DNA from: a halophilic archaeon
Lineage (GTDB): Archaea > Halobacteriota > Halobacteria > Halobacteriales > Haladaptataceae
Direction: 5' to 3'
Assembly: GCA_003298465.1 (NCBI GenBank)
Contig: QNGA01000013.1
Span: 20,856 to 84,855, forward strand
Length of the DNA stretch: 64,000 bases
Shown here: piece by piece, positions 53,506 through 62,608 of the stretch
Position numbering within the stretch: the first letter of the stretch is position 1
Layout: the number at the start of each line of letters is the position of its first letter
Program-made: the position numbers and the translations under genes
Notes under the pieces: model-generated
The model's input: the letters and a program-made list of their open reading frames with translations, nothing else
Told to the model about the DNA's origin: nothing
The model's database searches: none

Positions 53506-53764
53506 CCCAACGTATCGCGAGCTGGTGCGGGCGATGGAGGACCGCTGGACTGACTATCGGCGAGCACTCCACCATGGCGACCAAGCAGCGTTCGACCGCC
53601 TATTCGAACACGCCCGCGGGTACGCCGACGCCGGGGGTGTGCAGAACCACCAACCAGTCGAGGTCGCTGTCCTCATGTCGATCATGCTGGCGCACCAGCG
53701 ACAGCTCGACGATTTGAAGGAGCGCCTCGACGCCCTTGAAGACGATCTCAACCCCGACGACTAA
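53492..53764 (+). CDS. Small helical protein coupled to the RecA-like gene
   Basis: The 90-residue protein has the opening MGRTNPTYRELVRAMEDRW, a helix-rich body (FDRLFEHARGYADAG) and a coiled-coil end (QRQLDDLKERLDALEDDL). Haloarchaeal relatives exist only as hypothetical proteins as far as I know. The start overlaps the preceding gene by 14 bases, which argues for a joint function. One reading is a partner of the RecA-like protein in a DNA-associated complex. Confidence 0.65.
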   Translation: MGRTNPTYRELVRAMEDRWTDYRRALHHGDQAAFDRLFEHARGYADAGGVQNHQPVEVAVLMSIMLAHQRQLDDLKERLDALEDDLNPDD

Positions 53765-53957
53765 ATGGATGGTGTACACGATCGACTATCGCGATGGCGA
53801 TGTCCTCCGATGGTCTTGGACTGCAGTCACGGGTGTAGACTACTATCTCGGGAGAAATTCTTTGTTCGTGTCCCCTAGGGTGACTGTTGGACTCTAGGTG
53901 TCGGTTGACGGCTGACGTGACATTCATACCGAGACAAGTCGAAGGAGTGACTACGAC

Positions 53958-54224
53958 ATGGACGATCGTCGGGTCCCAGCCTATGCTCGCGACGCGCTCG
54001 AGACGCTTCGGCAAGCGGTGTCTGCAAGCGATAGTGAGCACAACGGAATTCCGACACAGGAAGCGCGGACGGTGCTCGCCGATGAAGAGGGACTTTCTGA
54101 GGCCGCACTTGACAATGTGCTTGAGGTACTCTACAACCGCGGCGAGATCTACTACGTGGGCGAGGAAGTCCGCGTCACAGAAATGGAGCCGTCCGATGCC
54201 GATGGTCGGAGCAATTTCGAGTAA
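53958..54224 (+). CDS. Small winged-helix-like protein
   Basis: The 88-residue acidic protein has a helix-turn-helix-like middle (TQEARTVLADEEGLSEAALDNVLEVLYNRGEIYYV) ending in a strand-turn (YYVGEEVRVTE) typical of a wing. It is probably DNA-binding; the family was not recognised. It lies 193 bases after the RecA-like pair in the same direction. Confidence 0.55.
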   Translation: MDDRRVPAYARDALETLRQAVSASDSEHNGIPTQEARTVLADEEGLSEAALDNVLEVLYNRGEIYYVGEEVRVTEMEPSDADGRSNFE

Positions 54225-54656
54225 TCGGCGAGTTGCCCACCGCCTACGTCAGCCAGTGACCAGTCATCGATGCTGTCCCGTGCTCTTCGAGATGAATAGC
54301 TAGACGATCCTTCTGAGGCGGCACTGTACGTACCATCCGCCACCGCTACACGTACTGGCGTGAGAACGGCAGAAATGGGTGAATGCTGCTTGTGGTAAGG
54401 ATGTCACCGGCCAAATATACGAGATCCCGCCAGCCCCAACCGCGATCCCAGCGAGCGTGGGCATCCCTGGATCGAGGTCTGCCAGTTGATCGATCACGAC
54501 AGTGACGCTCTCGGTGTTAATCCCGGTCGTCACGGACGCCAACCATTTTGCGAGCATGAACATATCAAGATTAACGCTGGCATAATAGAATCATACTATC
54601 ATTAGTAGTGACTTTCATTTTCTGAATGAATTTCAAAAAGTTCAAGTTATCTCTCT
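54225..54656. other. Intergenic stretch with a possible minus-strand gene fragment
   Basis: A minus frame at 54300-54563 begins MFMLAKWLASVTTGINTES and has GIAVGAGGISYIWP, which could be a short membrane-associated peptide. Its second half has poor coding character, and no family was recognised. The DNA from 54570 to 54656 is A+T-rich and may hold the promoter of the next gene. Confidence 0.3.
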
Positions 54657-54788
54657 ATGAGCAGAGAATGTCGGATGGCCACAATCAAGCTCGAACGGAG
54701 ACTAAAAGCACTGTTTGCAGGGATTAGTCTATTGCTTTGCCTCGCAATTCTCTTCGGCGACGACCCAGACGACCTTCCACAAATCTAA
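54657..54788 (+). CDS. Single-span membrane micro-protein
   Basis: The gene encodes 43 residues: a basic start (KLERRLKAL), one membrane helix (LFAGISLLLCLAILF) and an acidic end (GDDPDDLPQI). Orientation by the positive-inside rule puts the N-terminus in the cytoplasm. ATG 54657 is used; another at 54675-54677 is possible. No family was recognised. Confidence 0.5.
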   Translation: MSRECRMATIKLERRLKALFAGISLLLCLAILFGDDPDDLPQI

Positions 54789-54965
54789 ACGGCCTCTTCG
54801 CACGCTCCCCCACTCTCGGCCCTCCTCAGACAACACCCGTCTAGTAGTCTCGTGACGAATCAGAAGCATAGGAGTCTGTTACAGGAAACACGATAACTAA
54901 CCCTTTTTCTGTCAATACCGTTAACGGAATAGCTATACTGTCGGAGTGAGTATGTTACTCTTAAC

Positions 54966-55625
54966 ATGGCGATTTTATCAGAGTTTAACATTCCTGCAAC
55001 GGAATTTGTTCTAACGGAAACGTTGGTAGCAGTTCCTGATATGCACATTGAGATACAGCGTGTTGTTGCAGGGAGTGACCGTATCACGCCTTATTTTTGG
55101 GCAAGTGGAGGAGATTTCAATGAATTTGAACAAGAGTTGGAGAAAGATGAAACGGTGAATGATGTACTTACTATTGACGATCATAAAGGTAATGAGCGGT
55201 TTTATCGGGTGATCTGGGATATGAAATCACCGAGTATTATAGGTGCACTTACAGAAGCGGAGGCAACGGTCTTGGAAGCATCAAGTGGGGATAACGGTGA
55301 ATGGCGTCTTAGAGTATTGTTTCCACTACAAGAAGATCTTGCAGAATTTCGAAATTATTGCTTAGAGAATGGTATTCAGTTTGAGGTTAAGCGGGTATAT
55401 TCTTCTGAGAATCCACAGGAAGAAGCCGAATACGGGGTGACTGATCTACAGCGAGAGGCATTAGTTGCAGCCTTTCATGCAGACTATTTCCAAGTTCCGC
55501 GAGGAAAATCTATGACGGAGTTAGCAGAGGAGATTAGTATCTCTCGTAATGCGTTATCTGCTCGTCTTCGCCGGGGGCAGCATAACCTTCTCTCTCACAC
55601 ACTTATTCATGAAAAGGACGAATAA
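54966..55625 (+). CDS. Bat-type HTH transcription factor
   Basis: The 219-residue protein has the same layout as those at 41305 and 60559: bat-associated domain (about 1-150; IPATEFVLTETL, RFYRVIWDM), then HTH_10 (VTDLQREALVAAFHADYFQVPRG; LAEEISISRNALSARLRRG). TATA-like CTATACTG lies about 30 bases upstream of the ATG. Codon use is strikingly A+T-rich for a haloarchaeon (AAA, TTA, AGA codons), pointing to a recent different origin or relaxed composition. Confidence 0.85.
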   Translation: MAILSEFNIPATEFVLTETLVAVPDMHIEIQRVVAGSDRITPYFWASGGDFNEFEQELEKDETVNDVLTIDDHKGNERFYRVIWDMKSPSIIGALTEAEATVLEASSGDNGEWRLRVLFPLQEDLAEFRNYCLENGIQFEVKRVYSSENPQEEAEYGVTDLQREALVAAFHADYFQVPRGKSMTELAEEISISRNALSARLRRGQHNLLSHTLIHEKDE

Positions 55626-55737
55626 TATTGTGGACCTCTATCTGAATAGAGAGCGGGCTTATAATAGGTGGTAGCATGGCAACATCGGAGTCTTGCAGCT
55701 ATGGCTATAACTAGTCAATAGCAGTTCCACTGGTACA

Positions 55738-56049
55738 ATGACTACTGAAAAAGCTAACACGGACGTCCGAGAACACGCTGTTGACAAAGACGCTGTCCGA
55801 ATCGTCAAACCTGATCCTAATGAATCAATCGCCAAAGCAATAGTCACCACAATTAGTTCCATTACTGGAACTGATCCAGTAGAAATGAAGCCACTATACT
55901 GGTCTATTAATACAGATGCACTAAATTCCTTATTTAAACATAATCACGATAGTCCAGCGGAAGAAGGAGGATATGTCTCTTTCACCTATGAGTCATTCTT
56001 GATAGAAGTGAGTAGGGACGGCCATATATTTTTCTGCGAACAAGAATAA
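55738..56049 (+). CDS. HalOD1 domain protein
   Basis: The 103-residue protein has HalOD1 in its last 75 residues (IAKAIVTTISSITGTDPVE, signature MKPLYWSINTDALNSLF, strands VSFTYESFLIEVSRDGHIFF). It lies 112 bases after the bat-HTH gene at 54966 in the same direction and shares its A+T-rich codon use, so the two may be a functional pair. The same pairing of bat-HTH and HalOD1 recurs at 60559/61570. Confidence 0.8.
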   Translation: MTTEKANTDVREHAVDKDAVRIVKPDPNESIAKAIVTTISSITGTDPVEMKPLYWSINTDALNSLFKHNHDSPAEEGGYVSFTYESFLIEVSRDGHIFFCEQE

Positions 56050-56438
56050 GCTGCAAGTTTCTCATTGGTAGAGATACTGCAATAACGGTGGGAACTAACC
56101 CTCAAGTTGTTCCTGAGAAAACTATATTTGACCTACGAATTTAGCACCCTGTATCATACGATAACTTGATTCAATTTAATTATATAATCATCAATTCAAT
56201 GAGCAACTCTGGAAGCGATCGGTTGATCCTAGACACTGACTTTACTCCTTGTCGCGTGGTGGAAATACCTTCAGAGAGTTTCGGATCCTAGGATTGATGA
56301 AAGGAACTATTGTAGCAGGAACAGCGCAGTGCCGGCCTCCAAAATTGTTATGTGCTCCGGTAAACATACAAATGACCTCTAAGAGAGAGATGAAACAATA
56401 GGGAAGAGAGTTCGTCATCGCTCCCGAGGATACTTAGT
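56050..56438. other. Intergenic A+T-rich stretch
   Basis: About 390 bases with no coding frame. A run of A+T (56150-56200, TATATAATCATCAATTC) could carry a promoter but is far from the next start at 56439. Nothing else was recognised. Confidence 0.4.
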
Positions 56439-57419
56439 ATGGGGGAGAGTTCACACACGGCAACACAGGAAACGCTCGGACGGTTTCCATCGGGAACAAA
56501 AATCGCCACGACAATACATACGTACACTGGTACAGAAGACGGCCCAACTATCTACTTACAAGCCGCTCAACATGGTCGAGAAGTAAACGGGGCCGAGGTC
56601 CTTCGCCGACTTCATGACCGCATTATCGATGCCGACCTAGCGGGACGCGTGATCGCTGTCCCTGTTGCAGATCCACTTACCTTCGATCACGTCTCGTACG
56701 TTACTCCAGCGCAATTGGATCGAATCAATCCAAATATGAATCGGGTCTGGCCGGGCGATAAGAATGGTAGCGTCCACGAGCGGATGGCCGCACGGTTATG
56801 GGAACATGCTTGCCAAGCAGATGCGATCATTGACTTGCATACAGGAAGCCCAAATATGCTTCCCCACGTTGTTGCGTTAGAAGGCCATTCTAGCTCACTG
56901 GAACTTGGGCGTGTCTTTGGGACAAAACTGCTGCTCACAGAGCAGGCGCATACAGCGGCAAGTGACGAATGGCATCAGCGAAGTTTCGGCGGCAAGCTTC
57001 GGGTTGCAGCAGTTGATGAAGGCATTCCAAGTATCACGCCAGAGTTAGCGTACAATAAACAAATTCTCGAAGACGCTGTCGAAACCGGTGTCAGAGGCAT
57101 TTTGAACGTGCTCCGACACCTTGATGTGCTCGATGAAACGCCTGAAGACACAGGCCCACAGACGCTGGCTCGGAACCATCTCGGACGAATCGTTGCCGCA
57201 GAATCTGGCCTCTTTCGATCAAATCCAGATATTACAGTTGGCTCGACCGTCCAAAGTGGGACATTCCTCGGAACACTCTATGACCCAACAACGTACGAAG
57301 CACTGCAAACAGTAAAGGCAACTCGAGACGGCCTCCTCTACGCACTAACGCAAGAAGCAACCATCATTATGGGCGAAGCCCTTGCGAACATCGCTGAGCC
57401 ATATGAGCTGGAGGAGTAA
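56439..57419 (+). CDS. Succinylglutamate desuccinylase/aspartoacylase family zinc hydrolase
   Basis: The 326-residue M14-type amidohydrolase has the zinc ligands His45 and Glu48 (HGREVNG), His134 (IIDLHTGS) and the catalytic Glu202 (SITPELAYN). NPNMNRVWPG marks the substrate Arg/Asn site. The C-terminal beta domain (about 240-326) is complete. Members cleave N-acyl amino acids; the exact substrate is not determinable. It stands alone. Confidence 0.85.
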   Translation: MGESSHTATQETLGRFPSGTKIATTIHTYTGTEDGPTIYLQAAQHGREVNGAEVLRRLHDRIIDADLAGRVIAVPVADPLTFDHVSYVTPAQLDRINPNMNRVWPGDKNGSVHERMAARLWEHACQADAIIDLHTGSPNMLPHVVALEGHSSSLELGRVFGTKLLLTEQAHTAASDEWHQRSFGGKLRVAAVDEGIPSITPELAYNKQILEDAVETGVRGILNVLRHLDVLDETPEDTGPQTLARNHLGRIVAAESGLFRSNPDITVGSTVQSGTFLGTLYDPTTYEALQTVKATRDGLLYALTQEATIIMGEALANIAEPYELEE

Positions 57420-57822
57420 TTCCAACTCCAAACCCTGTTCTATAGAGCGAGGTAGAGATATGGTTCCAGTGGTAGGCGATACGAGTACGTAGAAGATGCA
57501 AGGAATTAAAAGAGATAGTAGGTGGTTCAGCAACTCACTGCATTTCACCAGCAAGAAAGTCGAGTTACAAACAGAGCCAACACGCTTACGCTATTTATTC
57601 CCTTTAGTAATGACGGTACTCCACAAAGTAAGCAACTAAGTGGGTGTGTCGCGAGAATCCGTGTCAAGAACGCAGCTCAGGTTCTCCATTCTGGCTTGGT
57701 CATAGTGAGTGAGATTGTACCGGTTGTTATTATTCCGATTACTTTGCAGCCCAATAACGTCTAAGTCGACAAGGAGTGCCAAGAGATTCACCAGCATTTG
57801 GGGTGTGATCTCGGACTCAGGA

Positions 57823-58359
57823 ATGACGAAGTATTTCGGGAAAGAAGCCGGCCGTGACGAGTACAAGTATCGCGGTATCGAATGTCGCCAGCGAAGCACG
57901 CCACCGTTCATCGAGCAGGCGCAGAAAGCGCTCATCGATGAAGTTGATGCCGGCCGTGATCCGGAATCGGTCTGTACTGAACTGCAGTCATGGCTTGATC
58001 GACTCCGGCGAAGTGCTGTCGATCTAGCGGATCTTGTAATTACGAAACGAGTGTTAAAACCACGCGACACCTATACTCAGTCGACTCACAGCGTCGCAGC
58101 ACTTGATCGCGCTGCTGACCTCGGCCTGACGCGGTCACCTGGCCAGGACGTCTCGTACGTTGTTGTTGACGACGATAAGCAGTCGCGTGATCGGGTGGCG
58201 CTCGCAGTCGAAGAGCCGGCCATGTACGACGGTGAGTACTACTGCGAATTACTGATACGGGCAGCAACAAGCGTGTTATCGCCTCTTGGCTGGCGTGAGA
58301 ATCGGATTACAGAGTTCGTCTCGGAGCATGAGGAAGTGTGCTTGCAATCGTTCAGCTGA
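57823..58359 (+). pseudogene. C-terminal fragment of family B DNA polymerase
   Basis: The frame from ATG 57823 gives 178 residues: KYFGKEAGRDEYKYRGIECRQRSTPPFI in pieces, DLVITKRVLKP, YTQSTHSVAALDRAADLGLTRSPGQDVSYVVVDDD, LLIRAATSVLSPLGW. This is the thumb/C-terminal part of haloarchaeal PolB, of about 800-1400 residues when whole. The exonuclease and palm domains are absent. The bases just upstream (57750-57820) retain protein-like readings in other frames. It is a stump of a chromosomal- or plasmid-type PolB gene. Confidence 0.75.
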
Positions 58360-58584
58360 TGAGCCAATGGCTAGATCGACGCTAGTATCAGCAGTGAAGT
58401 ATATAATCCGGGGGTGTCTTGTCTCGCTTGGCTTTGTCGATATAGCCAAGAATTGATAGATTTTAGCAATCATGCCGAATGGAGGGCATGGATGCAGCAC
58501 GAAAGAGCTTCCTCTCCGACCGAACTCAACTGACACCTAGACTTTGTATCGCAACGCGTGCTTGCCAGAAACGAAATAGGCGAG

Positions 58585-58845
58585 TTATTCGTCGTGGAGT
58601 TGGATCCGAATCCGCTGTGGGTCTTTCCACAGAACGATATCGCCAGTTCGGGGATCGTACTCGATGTAGTGGTTGTCGTCAAGTCTTGGAAGATGGTTGT
58701 GGTGAAGACTTATCTCAAGAGACTGCGTGTCCGTTGCGGGGATGTCCTCATCGCCAGCAAGAACCTCTGCAAGTTCAGTCCGCGTCATCACCTCCTCGTC
58801 AGCAAGGATCGACAGAATTCTTCGTCGGACTAGATCGGTTACCAT
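58585..58845 (-). CDS. DUF7344 winged-helix protein coupled to the membrane-HalOD1 gene
   Basis: The 86-residue protein has TDLVRRRILSILADEEVMTRTELAEVL, LEISLHHNHLPRLDDNHYIEYDPRTGDIVL. The first helix-turn-helix and the HLPRLDD signature are clear. Its ATG at 58845 overlaps the stop of the preceding gene by 7 bases (ATGGTAA). This is direct evidence that it is made together with a membrane-bound HalOD1 protein. Confidence 0.8.
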   Translation of the reverse strand: MVTDLVRRRILSILADEEVMTRTELAEVLAGDEDIPATDTQSLEISLHHNHLPRLDDNHYIEYDPRTGDIVLWKDPQRIRIQLHDE

Positions 58846-59564
58846 TGGTCCTCTAAGGAGATGACGATATCCGATTCTTCTTCTTCTTCTGAGGAAGCGG
58901 TGTTGTATATCGTCACCGTTCCTTGGCCACTCACCCGAATCTCGTAGTCATCAGTATAAAACAGGAGTTGCCATTGGGAGTCGTCCTGTTCCTGAAGACT
59001 AGTGAATACTTCTGGGTTGATGTGTTCACACAGGGGATCCAGTTCAAGCGGATCGACACCGTCGAGCTCCCCGAGCTGCGTAGTGATCGCTGTGAGAATC
59101 GGGTTCGGTGGGGGTTGGGTAGTCCAGACCGACTCTGCGAGGACGCGGTCGCGGTCGGATCGGTCCACAGAATGGCGCTCACGCATGACGTGAGCACCGA
59201 GCAAGACACCAATGCCGCTGCCGACGCTCACAACCATGAGCGCCTCATCAAGCAATAGGCCAATCGATAATTCACGGTGAAGCTGCTGGGTTAGCACCCA
59301 GACTCCGACGGACCCAACAATAGCTCCAGTCCACCCATACATCGCGATACGTTTGACTCGATCAACGTCATACTCCGCTTGGAGTAACCGAATTGCGTAC
59401 AGAGCGATACCAAGCGAGACCGCGAGTGGAAGAATTACCTCAGGCAAATCGGTGAGCAACGATCCCTGACTCAGCGGAAAGAACACCAAAGACAAGAAAA
59501 CTAAGAGGCCAGAAAGGAGCGGAAGGGGGTGTCGAAGGTAGGCCGACGTTGCTCGGTGATTCAT
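58839..59564 (-). CDS. Four-helix membrane protein fused to HalOD1
   Basis: The protein has 241 residues from ATG 59564. The N-terminal half has four membrane segments (about 15-33, 38-55, 70-93, 101-124). They look like the membrane sensor unit at the front of some haloarchaeal histidine kinases (HPLPLLSGLLVFLS, PLAVSLGIALYAIRLL). In place of a kinase core the C-terminal part (about 160-230) is HalOD1 (LDPLCEHINPEVFTSL, then YTDDYEIRVSGQGTVTIY). A membrane sensor ending in HalOD1 and overlapping a DUF7344 gene links the three modules into one pathway. Confidence 0.8.
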   Translation of the reverse strand: MNHRATSAYLRHPLPLLSGLLVFLSLVFFPLSQGSLLTDLPEVILPLAVSLGIALYAIRLLQAEYDVDRVKRIAMYGWTGAIVGSVGVWVLTQQLHRELSIGLLLDEALMVVSVGSGIGVLLGAHVMRERHSVDRSDRDRVLAESVWTTQPPPNPILTAITTQLGELDGVDPLELDPLCEHINPEVFTSLQEQDDSQWQLLFYTDDYEIRVSGQGTVTIYNTASSEEEEESDIVISLEDQW

Positions 59565-59756
59565 TATAGACCAGTATTGCTCACAGCTGGATAAGTGTTT
59601 CACGCTCTGTTACGTCCGAAAACTTGCGGATTAATGCTCGAACGATGGCGTCGGATTGGGGCACCAAGTGCCTCTCAGATCGAGTGTTCAAGACACGCAT
59701 TCAGAAAGCGCCAGTTCATGTGAGCGTCAATATGACAAGAGTAGTTTGATAGATCA

Positions 59757-60071
59757 GTGATAATCCCTAGTCGGAGACCAATTCACGATCTGACTGGCTT
59801 TCAACGCGACCTGCTATACGTCGTTAACGGCTTAGACGAACCACACGGCCTTGCCATCAAAGACGACCTCGAGGACTACTACGAAAAGGAAATCCACCAT
59901 GGCCGACTGTATCCTAACCTGGATACACTCGTCGATAAGGGACTGGTCGAGAAGGGCGAGGTAGACCGCCGAACGAACGTCTATACGCTGACTCGCCGCG
60001 GCAAGCGAGAAATTGAGGCACGCAACGACTGGGAGCAGCAGTATCTCAACCAGGACGCCCCGACAGCCTGA
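59757..60071 (+). CDS. PadR family transcriptional regulator
   Basis: The 104-residue protein has the PadR winged helix: LTGFQRDLLYVVNGLDEPHGL, DLEDYYEKEIHHGRLYPNLDTLVDKGLVEKG, RRTNVYTLTRRGKREIEAR. This form is widespread in Halobacteria. The start is GTG 59757; the six or seven residues before HDLTGF are weakly supported, as no ATG is available. The target is unknown. Confidence 0.88.
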   Translation: MIIPSRRPIHDLTGFQRDLLYVVNGLDEPHGLAIKDDLEDYYEKEIHHGRLYPNLDTLVDKGLVEKGEVDRRTNVYTLTRRGKREIEARNDWEQQYLNQDAPTA

Positions 60072-60169
60072 CACTCTCGCCCATCGCCGTCCATTTGGCA
60101 ACTCGCCGCGTTACTGGCTGAACACTGGTTCTCCACCACTACGAAATCCGCTAGCTCCGAACGTCCCGT

Positions 60170-60437
60170 ATCTACAGGAATCGGTCAACAACCATTTTCG
60201 CGTGCTGTTTCATCCCGCACTTTCCCCGGACCGTTCCATCATGTTCAATCGCATGCTCAACGCCATGCTTCTCAACGCGGAGTACCTCCTCGCCTGCATC
60301 ACACACAACGTCAAACTCGCTCTGTTCAAGTCACTCTGCGATCTCCGGGAATGCCTCGGGTCCCCCGACTGCTTTTTCCTCACCTGTCTCGTTACTTTGA
60401 GTGCTCACAGTCGCTTCGCTAGCAGGAGCCAGCGGCG
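60170..60437 (-). pseudogene. Partial duplicate of the 62809 gene
   Basis: About 260 bases match the 3' third of the gene at 62809-63387, including CGTGCTGTTTCATCCCG, CCTCGCCTGCATCA and TCGCTTCGCTAGCAGG. Codons for the ALPKEFPEIAERL region have been altered and indels break the frame. Both copies face the same way. Confidence 0.65.
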
Positions 60438-60558
60438 AGTGCTGGCTCTAGCGGTTTAGACACCATTACAACCACGCCGACCGAACCAAGCTCTAAATGG
60501 ACGAACGCCAGTTGAGGAGGTTCTCAACTAGACAGTGCCTAGGGCTGACAAAGATCTA

Positions 60559-61239
60559 TTATTTTTTATTTTGGTTGTCAGCACCTTTTCCAATGATCAA
60601 CGCATTTTCCACGAGACTCTCATGACCACGCCGTAAGCGTTCCGACACTGCTTGATGTGATATATCTAATTCATTAGAAAGATCAGTAGCCGATATTCCA
60701 CGAGGAACCTGATAATAGCCATGCTCATATGCAAGCGTTAGCATATCTTGTTGGTCGTCTGTGAGTCCAAACCGACCGCTGCGTCCTTCATCGAGCTCAT
60801 AAATATTTAGAAGTTTAAGCGTCAATCCATTCTCTTCACAGTAGTCATACGTGCGGGAGAGACCATCGCGGTCAGGAAACACAATCCGAAGATTCCACCA
60901 CTTGTCGTCACCCATCGCCGCAAGGATTGTCCCATTTTCTGTCGTGAGGATTTGTACAAGCGTGTCGATCTGATCGATCCACTCCATCTGATAGAGCCAC
61001 TCCTCATCCAAATCTGCGAGTAACTCAATAGTTTCCACACTAGGGTCCTCCGCAAGAACGCTTTCAATCTCCTCATGAGTATGCTCAGTACTCCTCATCC
61101 AGACAAATGGCATAATTTGAGTATCATCATGAGCTACAATTCGTTCTATTTCGCATTCGAGCTCATCAAGTGTGGACAGCGACTGGCTCAATGCAAATTC
61201 AGTAGCAGGAATCTCGACTTCGGCAACTGTGGCAGTCAT
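60559..61239 (-). CDS. Bat-type HTH transcription factor
   Basis: The 226-residue protein from ATG 61239 has the bat-associated domain (about 1-155; IPATEFALSQSL, EWLYQMEWID) and HTH_10 (LTDDQQDMLTLAYEHGYYQVPRG; LSNELDISHQAVSERLRRG). It resembles the one at 54966 more than that at 41305. A HalOD1 gene of the same orientation lies upstream at 61570. Confidence 0.85.
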   Translation of the reverse strand: MTATVAEVEIPATEFALSQSLSTLDELECEIERIVAHDDTQIMPFVWMRSTEHTHEEIESVLAEDPSVETIELLADLDEEWLYQMEWIDQIDTLVQILTTENGTILAAMGDDKWWNLRIVFPDRDGLSRTYDYCEENGLTLKLLNIYELDEGRSGRFGLTDDQQDMLTLAYEHGYYQVPRGISATDLSNELDISHQAVSERLRRGHESLVENALIIGKGADNQNKK

Positions 61240-61569
61240 ATACACAGGAAGAATTCCCCGAACGATATGCCCGTTGATTCGGTCTTGATCAACCAAATAC
61301 AACAATCAAGACAGAGTAAATTATATTTATGCAAAGTATAAATTGGTAATAATGCAGTCGATGGCGATACCTACGGCTGCTTAGTACGAATGTACAAGCA
61401 GAAACACTAAATATTTTTAATATTGTGGGCCCAATTATTTCCACGCTCTGCCGCAGTGAGAATCGAATTGAGAGTGATGGACACCCATGGAAATGAGTTA
61501 CCCACTGACTGGCCGTAGGGCACGTAGTGATCCATTCGCACCACGAACTCCGCACAGATCAGACCCGCC

Positions 61570-61869
61570 TTAGTGAGTGTCGAGCGGTGTAGACTGAATG
61601 TCGCCGTCACTCGTTACCGTCACTCGGTAGCCACTGTATGCAAACTCCACTCGGCCATCTGTTCGCGACGTCCCATCGAACTGCGGTGCAAACAAGTTCT
61701 CAAGCGCCTCTGGATTGATCACTTCATAGAGTGGATCGAGTGTGGTCGGATTGACGCCTTTCTGGGCGGCGACGTGAGTGATAATTGCTGTCGCAAGGGA
61801 GTCGGTGGCGCCGCCGTCTGTGTATTCAACCTGTGCTGGCCGTGGCTGTGAATGGGTGGTCTCAGTCAT
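61570..61869 (-). CDS. HalOD1 domain protein
   Basis: The 99-residue protein has IITHVAAQKGVNPTT, signature LDPLYEVINPEALENLF, strands VEFAYSGYRVTVTSDGDI. It lies 330 bases upstream of the bat-HTH gene at 60559. The N-terminus (TETTHSQPRPAQ) is a linker. It is the closest in the window to the HalOD1 protein at 47958. Confidence 0.82.
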   Translation of the reverse strand: MTETTHSQPRPAQVEYTDGGATDSLATAIITHVAAQKGVNPTTLDPLYEVINPEALENLFAPQFDGTSRTDGRVEFAYSGYRVTVTSDGDIQSTPLDTH

Positions 61870-62316
61870 GGTTCGGTCTCAGTAACGCAAAATCATGGCT
61901 GCTCATCACTGCTCTTGGACTGATTTTGCGTTTCGGTAGTCGCACAACGACCGCACCCAGTGTAAAAGCTCTGTAACGCGCTAATCGTAGAGACAATCAT
62001 CAAGAAACGATATCCGGCAGATTGGAGCAGTATAACCCGTTTCTACTCCCTCAGGGCCACAGTGACATCGTACGGTCTGCTCCAGGTAGGTCACCACACC
62101 AACAGGAGAGTCACCGTCGCAGGTCGTCAGGCGAGGCGTCGTCCTACTCAATCATCCGACGTCCTACCCGCGTTTCTAAGAAATCGAGAGTCGTACCGCT
62201 GTCGCGTGCGACTCCAATGCTTGGGAAAGCTACTTCCAAACCCCCGGCCAGAGTTTGGACTGGCGCATTTTGAGAGACAACATGCATTTATACCGGTTGC
62301 AGTGGTCATCTATCGT
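61870..62316. other. Intergenic stretch with the promoter of a zinc-finger micro-gene
   Basis: About 450 bases without a gene. TTTATA at 62287-62292 lies 27 bases before the ATG at 62317, at exactly the spacing of a leaderless archaeal promoter. The rest holds no recognisable element. Confidence 0.5.
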
Positions 62317-62427
62317 ATGGAGTATCGGTGTACCGCATGTGGTGACGAGTTCGAGGATACCACCACAGCCCTCAACCATGCTGGGAAAGAACACGGGTTT
62401 GTGGACTGTATCGAAGTCATCGAATAA
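62317..62427 (+). CDS. C2H2-type zinc-finger micro-protein
   Basis: The gene encodes 36 residues: YRCTACGDEFEDTTTALNHAGKEHG, with C-x2-C and H-x4-H spacing as in a single C2H2 finger. Single-finger proteins of this size occur in haloarchaea, some with regulatory roles. The TATA box 27 bases upstream supports a real gene. Confidence 0.7.
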   Translation: MEYRCTACGDEFEDTTTALNHAGKEHGFVDCIEVIE

Positions 62428-62608
62428 CGGCTGTTTGGCCGTCTAACACCTAGCGGGTGGGCACCTAATACTTGCACTGGATGGGCCTCTCGTCCAAGAG
62501 GTGCTCGAACGCATTGCGATTCATTTGTGGAGTAAATATAAAACCATTGAATTGGATAACTACCAGCACTCATCAGCTGATATACAGATATTGTCGGGGC
62601 GATCACCA

